A DNA stretch of 64,000 bases from Candidatus Ferrigenium altingense (GCA_020621985.1 JAHRYS010000001.1:124001-188000); one strand, 5' to 3'; positions 1 through 10,069 are shown, numbered from the stretch's first letter. The notes: a model not told the origin generated them from the letters alone. Program-made: numbers and translations.

Positions 1-285
<285 letters not shown>

Positions 286-368
286 ACGGTTATGAAAAAT
301 TCTGCTGCGCTTGCCATCTTGGAACCGGGCGGCGCTCGCGACGAATTTTTCTACAACCTTTGAGCGGC

Positions 369-374
369 TATAAT
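369..374 (+). promoter_or_regulatory. Possible -10 box of ridA
   Basis: A perfect TATAAT lies 28 bases before the ridA start codon. No convincing -35 box is visible 16-18 bases upstream; that stretch is T-rich. It is proposed on the -10 box and its position in the gap between pgm and ridA. Within this gap I see nothing else. Confidence 0.4.
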
Positions 375-402
375 CGCACCCTGATTTTTGACGGAGTAAA
401 CC

Positions 403-789
403 ATGGCAAACAAAAAATTCATCCAGACCCCCGATGCGCCTGCCGCGATCGGCACCTATTCGCAAGCCGTGCGCGTCGACCACACCGTGTATCTTTCCGG
501 CCAGATCGGCCTCGACCCGACCTCCATGCAGATGGTCGAGGGCATCGACGCGCAGATCCATCGCGTGTTCCAGAACATGCGCGCGGTCGCGACGGCGGCG
601 GGCGGCAGCATGGATGATGTGGTGAAGATCAACATCTTCCTCACCGACCTCGCCCACTTCGCCAGGGTGAACGAGATCATGGCGACCTATTTCCACCAAC
701 CCTATCCGGCGCGTGCCGCCGTGGGCGTCGCTTCGTTGCCGCGCGGCGCATTGATCGAGGCGGATGGGGTGATGTATTTGCAGGACTAA
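403..789 (+). CDS. ridA: RidA family 2-iminobutanoate/2-iminopropanoate deaminase
   Basis: A 128-residue protein of the YjgF/YER057c/UK114 (RidA) family, the usual length. Family members form trimers and hydrolyse reactive enamines and imines released by PLP enzymes such as threonine dehydratase, protecting other PLP enzymes from damage. Visible signatures are the N-terminal [18 protein letters not shown] in the middle and [18 protein letters not shown] near the C-terminus; the Arg of the PARAAV segment is the substrate carboxylate ligand in characterised members. The start ATG is preceded by GGAG at 393-396. It stands alone between pgm and recG. Confidence 0.93.
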   Translation: MANKKFIQTPDAPAAIGTYSQAVRVDHTVYLSGQIGLDPTSMQMVEGIDAQIHRVFQNMRAVATAAGGSMDDVVKINIFLTDLAHFARVNEIMATYFHQPYPARAAVGVASLPRGALIEADGVMYLQD

Positions 790-816
790 GCCGTTTGCAG
801 ATCCTACAAATTTCGC

Positions 817-858
817 AAATTGCCACAGGTTTCTAAATTGCCGCAGATTTCTAAATTG
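817..858. repeat. 18-bp tandem repeat (2.3 copies) before recG
   Basis: Two imperfect 18-base units, AAATTGCCACAGGTTTCT and AAATTGCCGCAGATTTCT, followed by a partial third AAATTG. The repeat fills part of the 138-base gap between ridA and recG. Function unknown. Confidence 0.7.
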
Positions 859-927
859 AAAGAAATATGGCCTCTCGATGGATTCAATCCATTTGCGTAA
901 GCTGCGAACGCTGGCCTTTTATTTTCG

Positions 928-3006
928 ATGAAGCCGCCCGCAAAAATCTCCCCCGCGACGCTGTCCAGGCTCGCCAAGCTCGGCATCCATCATCGTTCCG
1001 ACCTGCTGCTGCATCTGCCGTTGCGCTATGAGGACGAGACCCATCTCGCGCCGATTGCCGCGGTGCAACCCGGCATGAACGCGCAGGTGCAGGGCGTCAT
1101 CACGCACAGCGAAGTGGCCTTTCGCCCGCGCCGCACTCTGGTTTGCCGCTTGCAGGACAACGGCGGCGAACTGTATCTGCGCTTCCTGAACTTCTATCCC
1201 AGCCAGCAGAAGCAGCTTGCGGAAGGCAAGCAGATACGCGCCGTCGGCGAGGCTCGTATGGGTTATTACGGGCTGGAGATGGTGCATCCGAAGTGCCGCG
1301 CGGTGGATGACGACACGCCGCTGCAACAGAGCCTCACGCCGGTCTACCCCACCACCGCCGGGCTGTCGCAGGCCGCGCTGCGCAAGCTGATCGCCAACGC
1401 GCTGGACACGTTGCCGCTGGCCGAGACCCTGCCGGACGCGCTGCTGCAAAAGATGAAACTGGCCGGCTTTTCCGACAGCGTCCGGTTGCTGCACAATCCG
1501 CCGCCGGACGTTTCGGCAGCCAGCCTGGAACAGCGCAGCCATGCGGCGTGGCGGCGCATCAAATTCGACGAGTTGCTGGCGCAGCAGCTGTCGATGCGTG
1601 CGCACCACCGCGAGCGCGGCAAGCGTGTTGCGCCCGGACTCGCACCGCAGCACCGGCTCACTGCGCAGCTCATAAAAGACCTGCCGTTCGCGCTGACCAG
1701 CGCGCAACAAAAGGTGTACGCCGAGATCGGCCGCGACCTCGCGCTGCCGCACCCGATGCAGCGCCTGCTGCTCGGCGACGTCGGCAGCGGCAAGACCGTC
1801 GTCGCGGCGCTTGCCGCGTTGCAGGCCATCGAGAACGGCTACCAGGTCGCCTTCATGGCGCCGACCGAGATTCTCGCCGAGCAGCATTATCTCAAGCTGC
1901 GCGACTGGCTCGCGCCGCTGGGCATTGCGCCGGTGTGGCTGTCCGGCAGCCTGAAGAAAAAAGAGAAGCAGCTCGCCGCCGAACGCATCGCCAGCGGCGA
2001 AACGCTGCTGGCCATCGGCACGCACGCGCTGTTTCAGGAGCAGGTCAGCTTTCACCGGCTCGGCCTGGCGATCGTCGACGAGCAGCACAAGTTCGGCGTG
2101 CAGCAGCGGCTTGCGCTGCGTGCCAAAGGTACGCAACCCGCTACCCGGCAAGCTGGGTGCGGAATTGACAGCAACAAAGGTACAGAGCCTCACCAGTTGA
2201 TGATGAGCGCCACGCCGATTCCAAGGACGCTGGCGATGAGCTATTACGCCGACCTCGATGTGTCGGTGATCGACGAGCTGCCACCGGGGCGCACGCCGGT
2301 AGTCACCAAGCTGGCCAGCGATGCGCGCCGCGACGAGGTGTTCGCCAGGGTGCGCGCCGCGTGTCTCGAGGGGCGGCAGGCCTACTGGGTCTGCCCGCTG
2401 ATCGACGAATCCGAAGCGCTGCAATTGCAGACCGCGATCGAGACGCATGAAACCTTGCGCGCCGCCTTTCCCGAGCTTAAAGTCGGGCTGGCGCATGGCA
2501 AATTGGACAGCGCCGAGAAAGCGCGCGTGATGGCGGCATTCAAGGCGGGCGAGTTGCAACTGCTGGTCGCCACCACCGTCATCGAAGTCGGCGTGGATGT
2601 GCCGAACGCCAGCCTGATGGTGATCGACCACGCCGAGCGCATGGGGCTGGCGCAGCTGCACCAGCTGCGCGGACGGGTGGGGCGCGGCGTGGCGCAGAGC
2701 CTGTGCATCCTGCTTTACCAGCAGCCGCTTTCCGAACTGGCTCGGGCGCGCCTGAAAATCATTTTCGAGAGCAGCGACGGCTTCGTCATCGCCCAGCAGG
2801 ATTTACAATTGCGCGGTCCGGGCGAATTGCTCGGTGCGCGGCAAAGCGGCGTGGCGATGCTGCGCTTTGCCGACATCAACGCGGACGAGGATTTATTAAA
2901 CCAGGCGCGGCAGGCAGCCGATGAGTTGCTGCGCGATTTTCCCGATGCGGCGCAAGGGCATTTGCAGCGCTGGATGGCAAACAGACATGACTATTTGCAC
3001 GCTTAG
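928..3006 (+). CDS. recG: ATP-dependent DNA helicase RecG
   Basis: A 692-residue superfamily 2 helicase that reverses stalled replication forks and branch-migrates Holliday junctions. The N-terminal wedge/OB domain occupies about residues 1-200; Walker A GDVGSGKT lies near residue 284, DEQH near 385, the SATPIPRT motif near 430, and the helicase C domain with TTVIEVGVDVP and the QLRGRVGRG motif near 575. Length is close to E. coli RecG (693). There is an odd insertion of about 17 residues just before the SATPIPRT motif (bases 2133-2183), flanked by 9-bp direct repeats; it keeps the frame. No clear Shine-Dalgarno precedes the ATG at 928. The helicase identity is certain. Confidence 0.96.
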   Translation: MKPPAKISPATLSRLAKLGIHHRSDLLLHLPLRYEDETHLAPIAAVQPGMNAQVQGVITHSEVAFRPRRTLVCRLQDNGGELYLRFLNFYPSQQKQLAEGKQIRAVGEARMGYYGLEMVHPKCRAVDDDTPLQQSLTPVYPTTAGLSQAALRKLIANALDTLPLAETLPDALLQKMKLAGFSDSVRLLHNPPPDVSAASLEQRSHAAWRRIKFDELLAQQLSMRAHHRERGKRVAPGLAPQHRLTAQLIKDLPFALTSAQQKVYAEIGRDLALPHPMQRLLLGDVGSGKTVVAALAALQAIENGYQVAFMAPTEILAEQHYLKLRDWLAPLGIAPVWLSGSLKKKEKQLAAERIASGETLLAIGTHALFQEQVSFHRLGLAIVDEQHKFGVQQRLALRAKGTQPATRQAGCGIDSNKGTEPHQLMMSATPIPRTLAMSYYADLDVSVIDELPPGRTPVVTKLASDARRDEVFARVRAACLEGRQAYWVCPLIDESEALQLQTAIETHETLRAAFPELKVGLAHGKLDSAEKARVMAAFKAGELQLLVATTVIEVGVDVPNASLMVIDHAERMGLAQLHQLRGRVGRGVAQSLCILLYQQPLSELARARLKIIFESSDGFVIAQQDLQLRGPGELLGARQSGVAMLRFADINADEDLLNQARQAADELLRDFPDAAQGHLQRWMANRHDYLHA
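2124..2183. repeat. 51-bp in-frame insertion with 9-bp direct repeats inside recG
   Basis: CAAAGGTAC occurs at 2124-2132 and again at 2175-2183, enclosing 42 bases. Deleting one repeat plus the 42 bases (51 bp, 17 codons) restores the short linker normally seen in RecG between the RLAL motif and PHQL. The arrangement resembles a target-site duplication around a tiny insert. Confidence 0.6.
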
Positions 3007-3019
3007 AACCCCTCCCATC

Positions 3020-3060
3020 CTCCCCTTGTCAGGGGAGGTGCAGCTACCTGACAAGGGGAG
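3020..3060. repeat. Inverted repeat between recG and ubiC
   Basis: Fourteen-base perfect arms, CTCCCCTTGTCAGG at 3020-3033 and its reverse complement at 3047-3060, separated by 13 bases. It is a REP-like hairpin of the CCCCTTG type; two related short hairpins occur upstream of motA. It has no T-tract directly after the stem, so a terminator role is uncertain. Confidence 0.7.
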
Positions 3061-3111
3061 TTTAGAGGGGGTTTTGCACTCGTTCCACAGCGCTGTATTT
3101 GAACGGAAGAA

Positions 3112-3663
3112 ATGAATATTCACAAAACTGATTTATTTTGGCATGGTGCGGCGCCGGGCTGCGCAGCCGATCTCGCGCCCTGGCTGCGCGATCACGGCTC
3201 GCTGACGCAGCGCATCCAGCAGCGCTGCACCCGCTTCGCGGTGCGCGGCGTGCGCAGCGGTCTGGCATGCATTGCGCCGGATGAAGCCGCCCTGCTGGGT
3301 GTCGCGCCGCAGCATCTCGCTTATTCGCGCGAAGTGTTCCTGTACGCTGACGGCCAGCCCGTGGTGTTCGCGCACAGCGCGTGCGCGCGGCAACATCTGC
3401 GCGGCGCATGGTCTGCCGTGCGCGGTCTGGGTAACAGGCCGCTGGGCGCGCTGCTGTTCGCGCATCCGCTGGTGGAGCGCAAACCGCTGCATTACAAGGC
3501 GTTGCGCAGCACGCACCCGCTGTACCAGCGCGCGGCTGCGGTGCTGAGCAATCCGCCGGGCAGGTTATGGGCACGCCGCTCGCTGTTTTATTTGCATGGC
3601 GCACCGCTGCTGGTGACGGAAGTCTTTTTGCCGGAAATTCTGCGCCTTAACAAATTGGCGTAG
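3112..3663 (+). CDS. ubiC: Chorismate lyase (chorismate-pyruvate lyase)
   Basis: A 183-residue UbiC-family protein. UbiC removes pyruvate from chorismate to give 4-hydroxybenzoate, the first committed step of ubiquinone synthesis, in the cytoplasm. Family signatures are W-x-DHGSLT near residue 25, SREVFLY near residue 72 and LVTEVFLP near residue 170; the Arg and Glu in the latter two are the active-site residues of E. coli UbiC. The usual partner ubiA is not adjacent. ATG chosen as start; GGAAG precedes it closely (GAACGGAAGAA). Ubiquinone production fits the respiratory gene content of the window. Confidence 0.88.
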   Translation: MNIHKTDLFWHGAAPGCAADLAPWLRDHGSLTQRIQQRCTRFAVRGVRSGLACIAPDEAALLGVAPQHLAYSREVFLYADGQPVVFAHSACARQHLRGAWSAVRGLGNRPLGALLFAHPLVERKPLHYKALRSTHPLYQRAAAVLSNPPGRLWARRSLFYLHGAPLLVTEVFLPEILRLNKLA

Positions 3664-3672
3664 AAAATTTTT

Positions 3673-3721
3673 GGGGCACGGTGCGCCGTGCCGGTGCCGG
3701 AACAAAAGGTTTACGTGCCCC
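3673..3721. terminator. Nested inverted repeat between convergent ubiC and dciA
   Basis: The outer pair GGGGCACG (3673-3680) and CGTGCCCC (3714-3721) encloses a perfect inner hairpin, GGCACGG-TGCG-CCGTGCC at 3675-3692. It sits between two genes that converge and probably ends transcription from one or both sides, but no run of T follows. A closely related palindrome lies at 20486-20513. Confidence 0.5.
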
Positions 3722-4143
3722 TACTCTTTCGTTTCGGCCATCTTTTTCAGCGCGAGCCTGAGCGGCGAGTCGCCTAGGGTCTGACTGAGCTCAGTCAGCG
3801 CGTCCCGCGCCGTTTTGCCGAGCTTGCGGGGGGTGGGTGCGGGCTGGCTGCGGCTGAAGGAAACTTGCACCTTGATGCGGATTCCGCTAACCTCGCAACC
3901 CCTGTTTTGCAACATAACAACAAGTTCCGGCACAAGCTGGCGCAATTTCGCGGCGATGGCGGCGTTGGCAACGGCGACGCTGAGCGTGCCGGATTGCAGG
4001 CCCAATATCTGGCTGGACTGCGCAAGATGGGGGGGTGCGACACCGATAAAATGGCGATGCAGGGCCGATAAGGCTTGAGCCTTGGTCAGGAGCGGACGTA
4101 ATTCCTGATTGCCGCTTAACAGTGATTTGAATCGTTGCACCAC
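3721..4143 (-). CDS. dciA: DciA-like (DUF721) protein
   Basis: A 140-residue DUF721 protein. DciA is the ancestral loader of the replicative helicase DnaB in bacteria lacking DnaC/DnaI. The N-terminal half shows the family pattern (LSALHRHFIGVAPPHLA, then SGTLSVAVANAAIAAKLRQL), and the C-terminal part contains the usual IRIKVQ strand followed by a polar, proline-rich tail. Position next to an M23 peptidase gene and secA is the arrangement common in betaproteobacteria and supports the call. It is divergent from the M23 gene with only 32 bases between starts. Confidence 0.8.
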   Translation of the reverse strand: MVQRFKSLLSGNQELRPLLTKAQALSALHRHFIGVAPPHLAQSSQILGLQSGTLSVAVANAAIAAKLRQLVPELVVMLQNRGCEVSGIRIKVQVSFSRSQPAPTPRKLGKTARDALTELSQTLGDSPLRLALKKMAETKE

Positions 4144-4175
4144 AAGTTTTTACGATTATATGAGAAGGGGGAGGC

Positions 4176-5096
4176 ATGAATATTATTCTAGTTTCCAATC
4201 GCCTGGCAAAAACTCGCAGTATTACGCTGGGCGGCTGGCAGTTGCTGTTCATGCTGTTGCTGTTGTCCGGGCTGGTGTGGGCTGCGGCGTTCACGTTGCA
4301 GTACACGCTGGTGCGCTTCGCGCCGGAAGGGCTGAGCGACGGGGTGCGCACCCTGCTGTCCAAAATCCAGAGCGACGAGCAGCAAAAACAGCAGTCCTAT
4401 GTACATAACAGCCTGGATGCGATGGCGGCCAGGGTCGGGCAGATGCAGGCGCAGATGCAGCGTCTGGACGCGCTGGGCGCGCGCCTGGCCAAGCTGACCG
4501 GCATGAAACCGGAGGAATTCAGGTTTGACCAGCCGCCCGCGCAGGGCGGGCCGCTGGTAACTTTGGCTGCGCAGGAAATGTCGGTGAACAGCCTGGAACA
4601 GCAATTGAACCAGCTGACCCAGGCGGTCAATGATCGCAGCGACAAGCTGTTGGCCCTGGAAACCATGCTGTTGCAGAATCAATTGAGCCGCAAGTTGCTG
4701 CCGTCGATACCGCCGATCACCGAGGGGTTTTATTCGTCTAATTTTGGCTGGCGCCTGGACCCTTTCACCGGCTCAAGTGCGATGCATGAAGGCGTCGATT
4801 ATATGGTCCATGCGGGGACGGCCATTCGCGCCTCGGCAGGCGGTGTGGTGGCCTATTCTGACCTGCATCCGCAATATGGTAATATGATCGAAATCGACCA
4901 CGGCAATGACGTTGTGACGCGCTACGCGCATGCTTCGCGATTGCTGGTAAAAATCGGACAGGTGGTGCGGCGCGGCGAAAAGATCGCCGAAGTCGGCAGT
5001 ACCGGGCGTTCCACCGGCAACCATTTGCACTTTGAAGTCCGCTATAAAGGCATCGCCCAGAATCCCGTGCGCTTCTTGCAAAAAACCGCCAGTTAA
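4176..5096 (+). CDS. M23-family metallopeptidase, membrane anchored
   Basis: A 306-residue protein with a cytoplasmic N-terminus, one membrane helix at about residues 20-46, a coiled-coil-like periplasmic stretch (about 70-160) and a C-terminal LytM/M23 domain. Zinc ligands are visible as HEGVD (H-x3-D) and HLHFE, with the family GSTGRSTGNHLHFE block. Such proteins cleave peptide cross-links of peptidoglycan or, when degenerate, activate amidases; here the ligands are intact, so activity is likely. The start ATG follows GGGGGAGGC. It lies between dciA and secA, a typical location in this class. Confidence 0.88.
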   Translation: MNIILVSNRLAKTRSITLGGWQLLFMLLLLSGLVWAAAFTLQYTLVRFAPEGLSDGVRTLLSKIQSDEQQKQQSYVHNSLDAMAARVGQMQAQMQRLDALGARLAKLTGMKPEEFRFDQPPAQGGPLVTLAAQEMSVNSLEQQLNQLTQAVNDRSDKLLALETMLLQNQLSRKLLPSIPPITEGFYSSNFGWRLDPFTGSSAMHEGVDYMVHAGTAIRASAGGVVAYSDLHPQYGNMIEIDHGNDVVTRYAHASRLLVKIGQVVRRGEKIAEVGSTGRSTGNHLHFEVRYKGIAQNPVRFLQKTAS

Positions 5097-5117
5097 CAGG
5101 GCGGCGAATATTGGTGA

Positions 5118-5150
5118 GGGTGAGGTGATGATTAGCCTCACCCTTTATTA
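5118..5150 (+). terminator. Terminator after the M23 peptidase gene
   Basis: Stem GGGTGAGG (5118-5125) and CCTCACCC (5136-5143) with a 10-base loop, followed by TTTATTATTT. A good intrinsic terminator separating the peptidase gene from secA. Confidence 0.8.
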
Positions 5151-5169
5151 TTTGCAGTTGAAAGCTTTG

Positions 5170-5311
5170 GGGAACCTCTAGAAATCCGTTTTGCGGGATG
5201 AAGCGCAAGGAGCCGCGCAGCGAACGACGAAACATATCGGGTAGATAGGCGAGGAGTGAGCGAGCACGCGACGCCGCGATTCGCCCGGAAAACGGATTTA
5301 TAGAGGTTCCC
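5170..5311. repeat. 142-bp palindrome-ended element in front of secA
   Basis: The ends are 28-base inverted repeats with two mismatches (5170-5197 and 5284-5311; core GGGAACCTCTAnAAATCCG). The 86-base interior has no reading frame of note and is itself purine-rich and partly self-complementary. This is the architecture of a small non-autonomous (MITE-like) element. The right end lies 27 bases before the secA start codon, so the element forms most of the secA leader. No clear target-site duplication is visible. Confidence 0.6.
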
Positions 5312-5338
5312 TTTAATTATTTTGTAGTTTGGAAGAAT

Positions 5339-8068
5339 ATGATTTCCCGTGTACTGAAAAGTGTCTTTGGTAGCCGCAATGACCGCTTGATCAAGCAATA
5401 CCGCGCTACCGTACAAACCATCAACAAGCTCGAAGCCGATATCGCCAAATTGAGCGATGATGAGTTGCGCGGGAAAACCGACAGCTTCAGGCAGCGTTTT
5501 GCGCAGGGCGAAACGCTCGACGCGCTGCTGCCGGAGGCGTTTGCCGTGGTGCGCGAAGCCGGCATCCGCGCATTGGGGATGCGCCATTACGATGTGCAGC
5601 TGATCGGCGGAATGGTGCTGCATTACGGCAAGATCGCCGAAATGCGCACCGGCGAGGGCAAAACCCTGATGGCCACCCTGCCGGTCTACCTGAATGCGAT
5701 CTCCGGCAAGGGCGTGCATGTCGTGACGGTGAACGATTATCTCGCGAGCCGCGATGCCGAGTGGATGGGCAGGCTGTACCGCTTCCTCGGCCTGTCGGTC
5801 GGCGTGATCCTGTCGCAGATGCCGTCGGAAGACAAGCAGGCCGCCTACGCCGCCGATGTCACCTACGGCACCAACAACGAATTCGGCTTCGACTACCTGC
5901 GCGACAACATGGCGACGCAGGTCTCCGAACGTTACCAGCGCCCGCTCAACTATGCCATCGTGGACGAGGTGGACTCGATCCTGATCGACGAGGCGCGCAC
6001 GCCGCTGATCATCTCCGGCCAGGCCGAAGACAATGTCGATATCTATCAGCGCATGGACAAGCTGGCCCCGCAGCTGCAACGCCAGGCCGCAGAAGATGAA
6101 GACGGGCCGGGTGACTTCAGCGTGGATGAAAAAAACCACCAGATATTGCTCACCGAACCCGGCCACGAACGGGCGGAGGCGCTGCTTGCGCAAGCCGGCC
6201 TGTTGCCGGACGGCGGCAGCCTGTATGACCCTGCCAATATCACGCTGATCCACCACCTGTATGCGGCCTTGCGCGCGCACAACCTGTATCACCGCGACCA
6301 GCATTACGTCGTACAGGACGGCGAAGTCACCATCGTGGACGAATTCACCGGGCGTTTGATGTCCGGGCGGCGCTGGTCGGACGGCCTGCACCAGGCGGTG
6401 GAAGCGAAAGAGGGCGTCGCGATCCAGAAGGAAAACCAGACGCTGGCCTCGATCACCTTCCAGAATTATTTCCGCATGTACCACAAGCTGGCCGGCATGA
6501 CCGGCACGGCGGATACCGAAGCCTACGAATTCCAGCAGATCTACAGCCTGGAAACCGTGATCGTTCCGCCGCATCGCCCGACCATCCGCAATGACATGAT
6601 GGACAAGGTGTATCTCACCGCCAAGGAGAAATATCAGGCGGTGATCAATGACGTCAAGGACTGCTGCGAGCGCGGCCAGCCGGTGCTGGTGGGCACGACC
6701 TCGATCGAGAATTCGGAACTGCTGTCGCATTTGCTGGAAAAGGACAAGCTGCCGCACCAGGTGCTGAACGCCAAGCAGCACGCGCGCGAGGCGGAGATTG
6801 TCGCGCAGGCCGGGCGGCCCAAGATGGTCACCATCGCCACCAACATGGCCGGACGCGGCACCGACATCGTGCTGGGCGGCAATACCGAGAAGCCGATCGA
6901 ACACATCCGCGCCGACGAAAGCCTGGACGAAGCCACCAGGGAACAGCGCATCGCGCAGTTGAAATCCGAATGGCAACAGCTGCATCAGCAGGTGCTGGCG
7001 AGCGGCGGGTTGCACATCATCGGCACCGAACGGCACGAGTCGCGCCGTGTGGACAACCAGTTGCGCGGCCGCTCGGGACGCCAGGGCGACCCCGGTTCCA
7101 GCCGCTTCTACCTGTCGCTGGAAGATCCGCTGTTGCGCATTTTCGCCTCCGACCGCGTCGCGGCAATCATGAGCCGGTTCAAGCTGCCGGAGGGCGAGGC
7201 CATCGAACATAGCTGGGTCACGCGCGCCCTCGAGAATGCGCAGCGCAAAGTCGAGGCGCGCAACTTCGACATGCGCAAGCAGATCCTCGAATATGACGAT
7301 GTATCCAACGACCAGCGCAAGGTGATCTATCAGCAGCGCAGCGAGCTGCTGGAAAGCACGGATATTTCCGAAACCATCCAGGCGATGCGCGAGGGGGTGC
7401 TGGAAGACACCATCAGCCAGTACATTCCGCCGGGCAGCATGGAAGAGCAATGGGATGCGCACTCGCTGGAAAAGGTATTGGCCGCCGAATTCCGCCTGGA
7501 ATTGCCGCTGGTGCAGTGGCTGGAGGAAGACAAGCAGTTCAATGAAGCGGCGCTGCGCGCCCGCGTCGCCGAACATGCGCAGCAGCAATACCAGGCCAAG
7601 GTCGATACGGTGGGCGCGGAAGTCATGCACCACTACGAGCGCGCCATGATGCTGCAAAGCCTGGATCAACACTGGCGCGAACATCTGGCCGCGCTGGATC
7701 ATCTGCGCCAGGGCATCCATTTGCGCGGTTATGCGCAAAAGAACCCCAAACAGGAATACAAACGCGAGGCTTTCGAGCTGTTTTCCCTGATGCTGGACGC
7801 GGTCAAGCGCGAAGTGACGCAGGTATTGATGACCGTGCAGGTGCGCAGCGAGGAGGATGTCGAGTCGGTAGAAGCGCCACCCGCGCCGGAAAATGTGCAG
7901 TATCATCACGCCGATTATGACGAGGCGTTGGCGCAATCTGCCGATACCGCGTCAACCGGTGAAGAGCATAAACCGTTTATGCGCGACGGGCAGAAGGTGG
8001 GGCGCAATGATCCGTGCCCATGCGGGTCGGGCAAGAAATACAAGCAGTGTCATGGCAAGTTGAATTGA
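5339..8068 (+). CDS. secA: Protein translocase ATPase SecA
   Basis: A 909-residue SecA, the motor that drives unfolded preproteins through SecYEG. Walker A RTGEGKT lies near residue 103-109, the DEVD box near 209, [10 protein letters not shown] near 500, and the zinc-binding C-terminus [14 protein letters not shown] at about 892-905, used to bind SecB and phospholipid. Full length relative to E. coli SecA (901). ATG start preceded by GGAAGAAT. No secM-like arrest peptide is evident upstream; the leader is instead occupied by a palindromic element. The next gene follows after 31 bases. Confidence 0.98.
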   Translation: MISRVLKSVFGSRNDRLIKQYRATVQTINKLEADIAKLSDDELRGKTDSFRQRFAQGETLDALLPEAFAVVREAGIRALGMRHYDVQLIGGMVLHYGKIAEMRTGEGKTLMATLPVYLNAISGKGVHVVTVNDYLASRDAEWMGRLYRFLGLSVGVILSQMPSEDKQAAYAADVTYGTNNEFGFDYLRDNMATQVSERYQRPLNYAIVDEVDSILIDEARTPLIISGQAEDNVDIYQRMDKLAPQLQRQAAEDEDGPGDFSVDEKNHQILLTEPGHERAEALLAQAGLLPDGGSLYDPANITLIHHLYAALRAHNLYHRDQHYVVQDGEVTIVDEFTGRLMSGRRWSDGLHQAVEAKEGVAIQKENQTLASITFQNYFRMYHKLAGMTGTADTEAYEFQQIYSLETVIVPPHRPTIRNDMMDKVYLTAKEKYQAVINDVKDCCERGQPVLVGTTSIENSELLSHLLEKDKLPHQVLNAKQHAREAEIVAQAGRPKMVTIATNMAGRGTDIVLGGNTEKPIEHIRADESLDEATREQRIAQLKSEWQQLHQQVLASGGLHIIGTERHESRRVDNQLRGRSGRQGDPGSSRFYLSLEDPLLRIFASDRVAAIMSRFKLPEGEAIEHSWVTRALENAQRKVEARNFDMRKQILEYDDVSNDQRKVIYQQRSELLESTDISETIQAMREGVLEDTISQYIPPGSMEEQWDAHSLEKVLAAEFRLELPLVQWLEEDKQFNEAALRARVAEHAQQQYQAKVDTVGAEVMHHYERAMMLQSLDQHWREHLAALDHLRQGIHLRGYAQKNPKQEYKREAFELFSLMLDAVKREVTQVLMTVQVRSEEDVESVEAPPAPENVQYHHADYDEALAQSADTASTGEEHKPFMRDGQKVGRNDPCPCGSGKKYKQCHGKLN

Positions 8069-8099
8069 TAATTAAACTAACACGCGAAAGGGGGATAAC

Positions 8100-8585
8100 A
8101 TGTCATTAGTGATTGATACGCTGCGCACCTCAACGATTACCGAGGAATTGAGCGATGCCGAGGTGGATATTCTCTCGGGCCTGTTCGAAGTTCAAGATTA
8201 CAAGTCCGGAGAAACCATCGTTCAGCCGGGCGAGCCTCAGCCGGACAACCTGTACATTCTGGCGCATGGCGATATTGAAGTAAAAATCCAGAGCACCGAA
8301 GGAAAATCCACCATCCACGTCCTCAAACCGGGCGACTTGGCGGGTATGATCACCTTCGTTGGCGGTGCGGCTTCGCAGGTCAGTGCGACGCTCTATGCCG
8401 TCGGCGACACCAAGGTGTTGAGCCTGGAGCGGTCCAGATTCGAGACGCTGATCAACAGCCATCCAATGATCGTGTACCGCGTCATGCGTGGCTTGGCGCG
8501 CAACATGCACGGCATCGTGCGGCGCATGAATACCGAATCGACAGAGCTCAGCAACTACATCTACCGCACGCACGGTCGCTACTAG
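8100..8585 (+). CDS. Cyclic nucleotide-binding domain protein without DNA-binding domain
   Basis: A 161-residue protein that is a single cNMP-binding beta-roll: [27 protein letters not shown] and [16 protein letters not shown] match the cyclic nucleotide-binding (Crp N-terminal) fold, followed by an alpha-helix resembling the Crp dimer helix. No helix-turn-helix follows, so it is not a transcription factor of Crp type. The phosphate-binding cassette lacks the canonical RxS arginine-serine pair, so the ligand is uncertain. It is preceded by GAAAGGGGG and lies between secA and argJ (10-base gap to argJ). Its target is unknown. Confidence 0.8.
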   Translation: MSLVIDTLRTSTITEELSDAEVDILSGLFEVQDYKSGETIVQPGEPQPDNLYILAHGDIEVKIQSTEGKSTIHVLKPGDLAGMITFVGGAASQVSATLYAVGDTKVLSLERSRFETLINSHPMIVYRVMRGLARNMHGIVRRMNTESTELSNYIYRTHGRY

Positions 8586-8595
8586 GAAAAGTTTC

Positions 8596-9825
8596 ATGCC
8601 GGTCAATCTGATACCGCCCGCCGCGGCACAACTGTTGCCCGTTGCGGGCGTTTCTTTGGGCGTCACCGAAGCGAACATCAAGCGCGAGAACCGCAAGGAC
8701 TTGCTGGTGATGCAGTTAAGCGCAGGCGCGCGCATCGCGGGCGTGTTCACACGGAACCGCTTCTGCGCGGCGCCGGTGATCGTCGCGCGCGAACACCTCG
8801 CACAACCCGATGGTATCCGCGCGCTGGTGGTCAACACCGGCAACGCCAATGCCGGAACCGGTGAGCAGGGCATGCAGGATGCGCGCACCACCTGTGCGGC
8901 GCTGGCGGGTCTGCTGGGTTGCAAGGCGGCGCAGATTTTGCCGTTCTCCACCGGCGTGATCATGGAACCGCTGCCGGTGGGCAAGATCGCCGCAGGCCTG
9001 CCCGGCTGCGTGGCGAACATGCGCGCCGACAACTGGTACGACGCCGCACACGCGATCATGACCACCGACATCGTCGCCAAGGCGATCTCGAAACAGGTAG
9101 CCATAGATGGCGTGATTATCACCGTCACCGGCATCGCCAAAGGCTCCGGCATGATCCACCCGAACATGGCGACCATGCTCGGCTACATCGCCACCGATGC
9201 CGCCATCGCGCAGCCGTTGCTGCAACAGATGGTCACTGAGGCCGCCAACCGCTCGTTCAACTGCATCACCGTGGACGGTGACACCTCCACCAACGACGCG
9301 CTGATGCTGATCGCCACCGGCCAGACCGCCCTGCCGGAAATCAGCGATGCCAAAGCCGCGGATTTCGCCGCATTGCAGGCTGCCGTCACCGAAGTCGCGA
9401 CCTATCTTGCACAAGCCATCGTGCGCGACGGCGAAGGCGCAACCAAATTCATCACCGTACAGGTCGAGGGCGGCAAGGACGAGGCCGAATGCAAGCAGAT
9501 CGGCTACGCCATCGCGCGCTCGCCGCTGGTCAAGACCGCGTTTTTCGCCTCCGACCCCAACCTCGGGCGCATCCTTGCCGCAATCGGGTATGCCGGCGTG
9601 GCTGATCTCGATGTCGATGTGCTCAGGCTGTATCTCGATGAGGTACTGGTCGCCGAGAATGGCGGGCGCGCTGCCAGCTACCGCGAGGAGGATGGGCAAC
9701 GGGTGATGAAGCAGAGCGATATCACGATACGGGTGGTGTTGGGGCGTGGGACGGCTGCGGCGACCTTGTGGACCTGCGATTTTTCTTACGATTATGTGAA
9801 GATCAACGCGAGCTATCGGAGCTAG
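8596..9825 (+). CDS. argJ: Bifunctional ornithine acetyltransferase / N-acetylglutamate synthase
   Basis: A 409-residue ArgJ, the normal length. ArgJ recycles the acetyl group from N-acetylornithine to glutamate and, in bifunctional forms, also makes N-acetylglutamate from acetyl-CoA; it acts in arginine synthesis. The proenzyme cleaves itself between Ala and Thr in the motif MATMLGY; here the nucleophile is Thr193. Other signatures are GVTEANIK near the N-terminus, NTGNANAGTG and the C-terminal [17 protein letters not shown] start follows GGAAAAG. It is followed by a repeat-filled gap, so it is probably the last gene of its transcript. Confidence 0.95.
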   Translation: MPVNLIPPAAAQLLPVAGVSLGVTEANIKRENRKDLLVMQLSAGARIAGVFTRNRFCAAPVIVAREHLAQPDGIRALVVNTGNANAGTGEQGMQDARTTCAALAGLLGCKAAQILPFSTGVIMEPLPVGKIAAGLPGCVANMRADNWYDAAHAIMTTDIVAKAISKQVAIDGVIITVTGIAKGSGMIHPNMATMLGYIATDAAIAQPLLQQMVTEAANRSFNCITVDGDTSTNDALMLIATGQTALPEISDAKAADFAALQAAVTEVATYLAQAIVRDGEGATKFITVQVEGGKDEAECKQIGYAIARSPLVKTAFFASDPNLGRILAAIGYAGVADLDVDVLRLYLDEVLVAENGGRAASYREEDGQRVMKQSDITIRVVLGRGTAAATLWTCDFSYDYVKINASYRS

Positions 9826-9842
9826 ATTGCTTCAATAAACTC

Positions 9843-10006
9843 CGTTCGCCCTGAGCCTGTCGAAGGGTGCAGTGCGTAGGTTGGGTTAGCAGTTTCACCG
9901 CGTAACCCAACATCAAATGCAAAGCCAAAATCAACTTCGCCGGGCTACCCCCGGCGGTTTTGATTTGTTTTTGACGTTCATGCTTCGACAAGCTCAGCAC
10001 GAACGG
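9843..10006. repeat. Inverted pair of REP-like units after argJ
   Basis: The unit at 9843-9867 (GTTCGCCCTGAGCCTGTCGA core) recurs in inverted, slightly diverged form at 9982-10006 (CTTCGACAAGCTCAGCACGA core). This sequence family is very widespread in proteobacterial intergenic DNA. Between the two units there is another small inverted pair, GGTTGGGTTA and TAACCCAAC. No gene is seen in the gap 9826-10069. Confidence 0.8.
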
Positions 10007-10069
10007 CCTGATTTAGCTGGTACACACTACGCCCTTTGATGGGCGAACGGCCTTGTTTGAAAGACCACA

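Noticed and set aside
919..2661. Minus-strand open frame of 580 codons across recG
   Set aside because: Antisense shadow of recG with low-complexity composition and no recognisable domain.
5138..7936. Minus-strand open frame of 932 codons across secA
   Set aside because: It is fully antisense to a certain secA, its translation is rich in His, Gln and Arg with no domain, and it has no ribosome site. It is a by-product of GC-rich codon use.
9803..10000. Short minus-strand frame beginning MLSLSKHERQ
   Set aside because: This is the translation of the REP-like repeat after argJ, not a gene.
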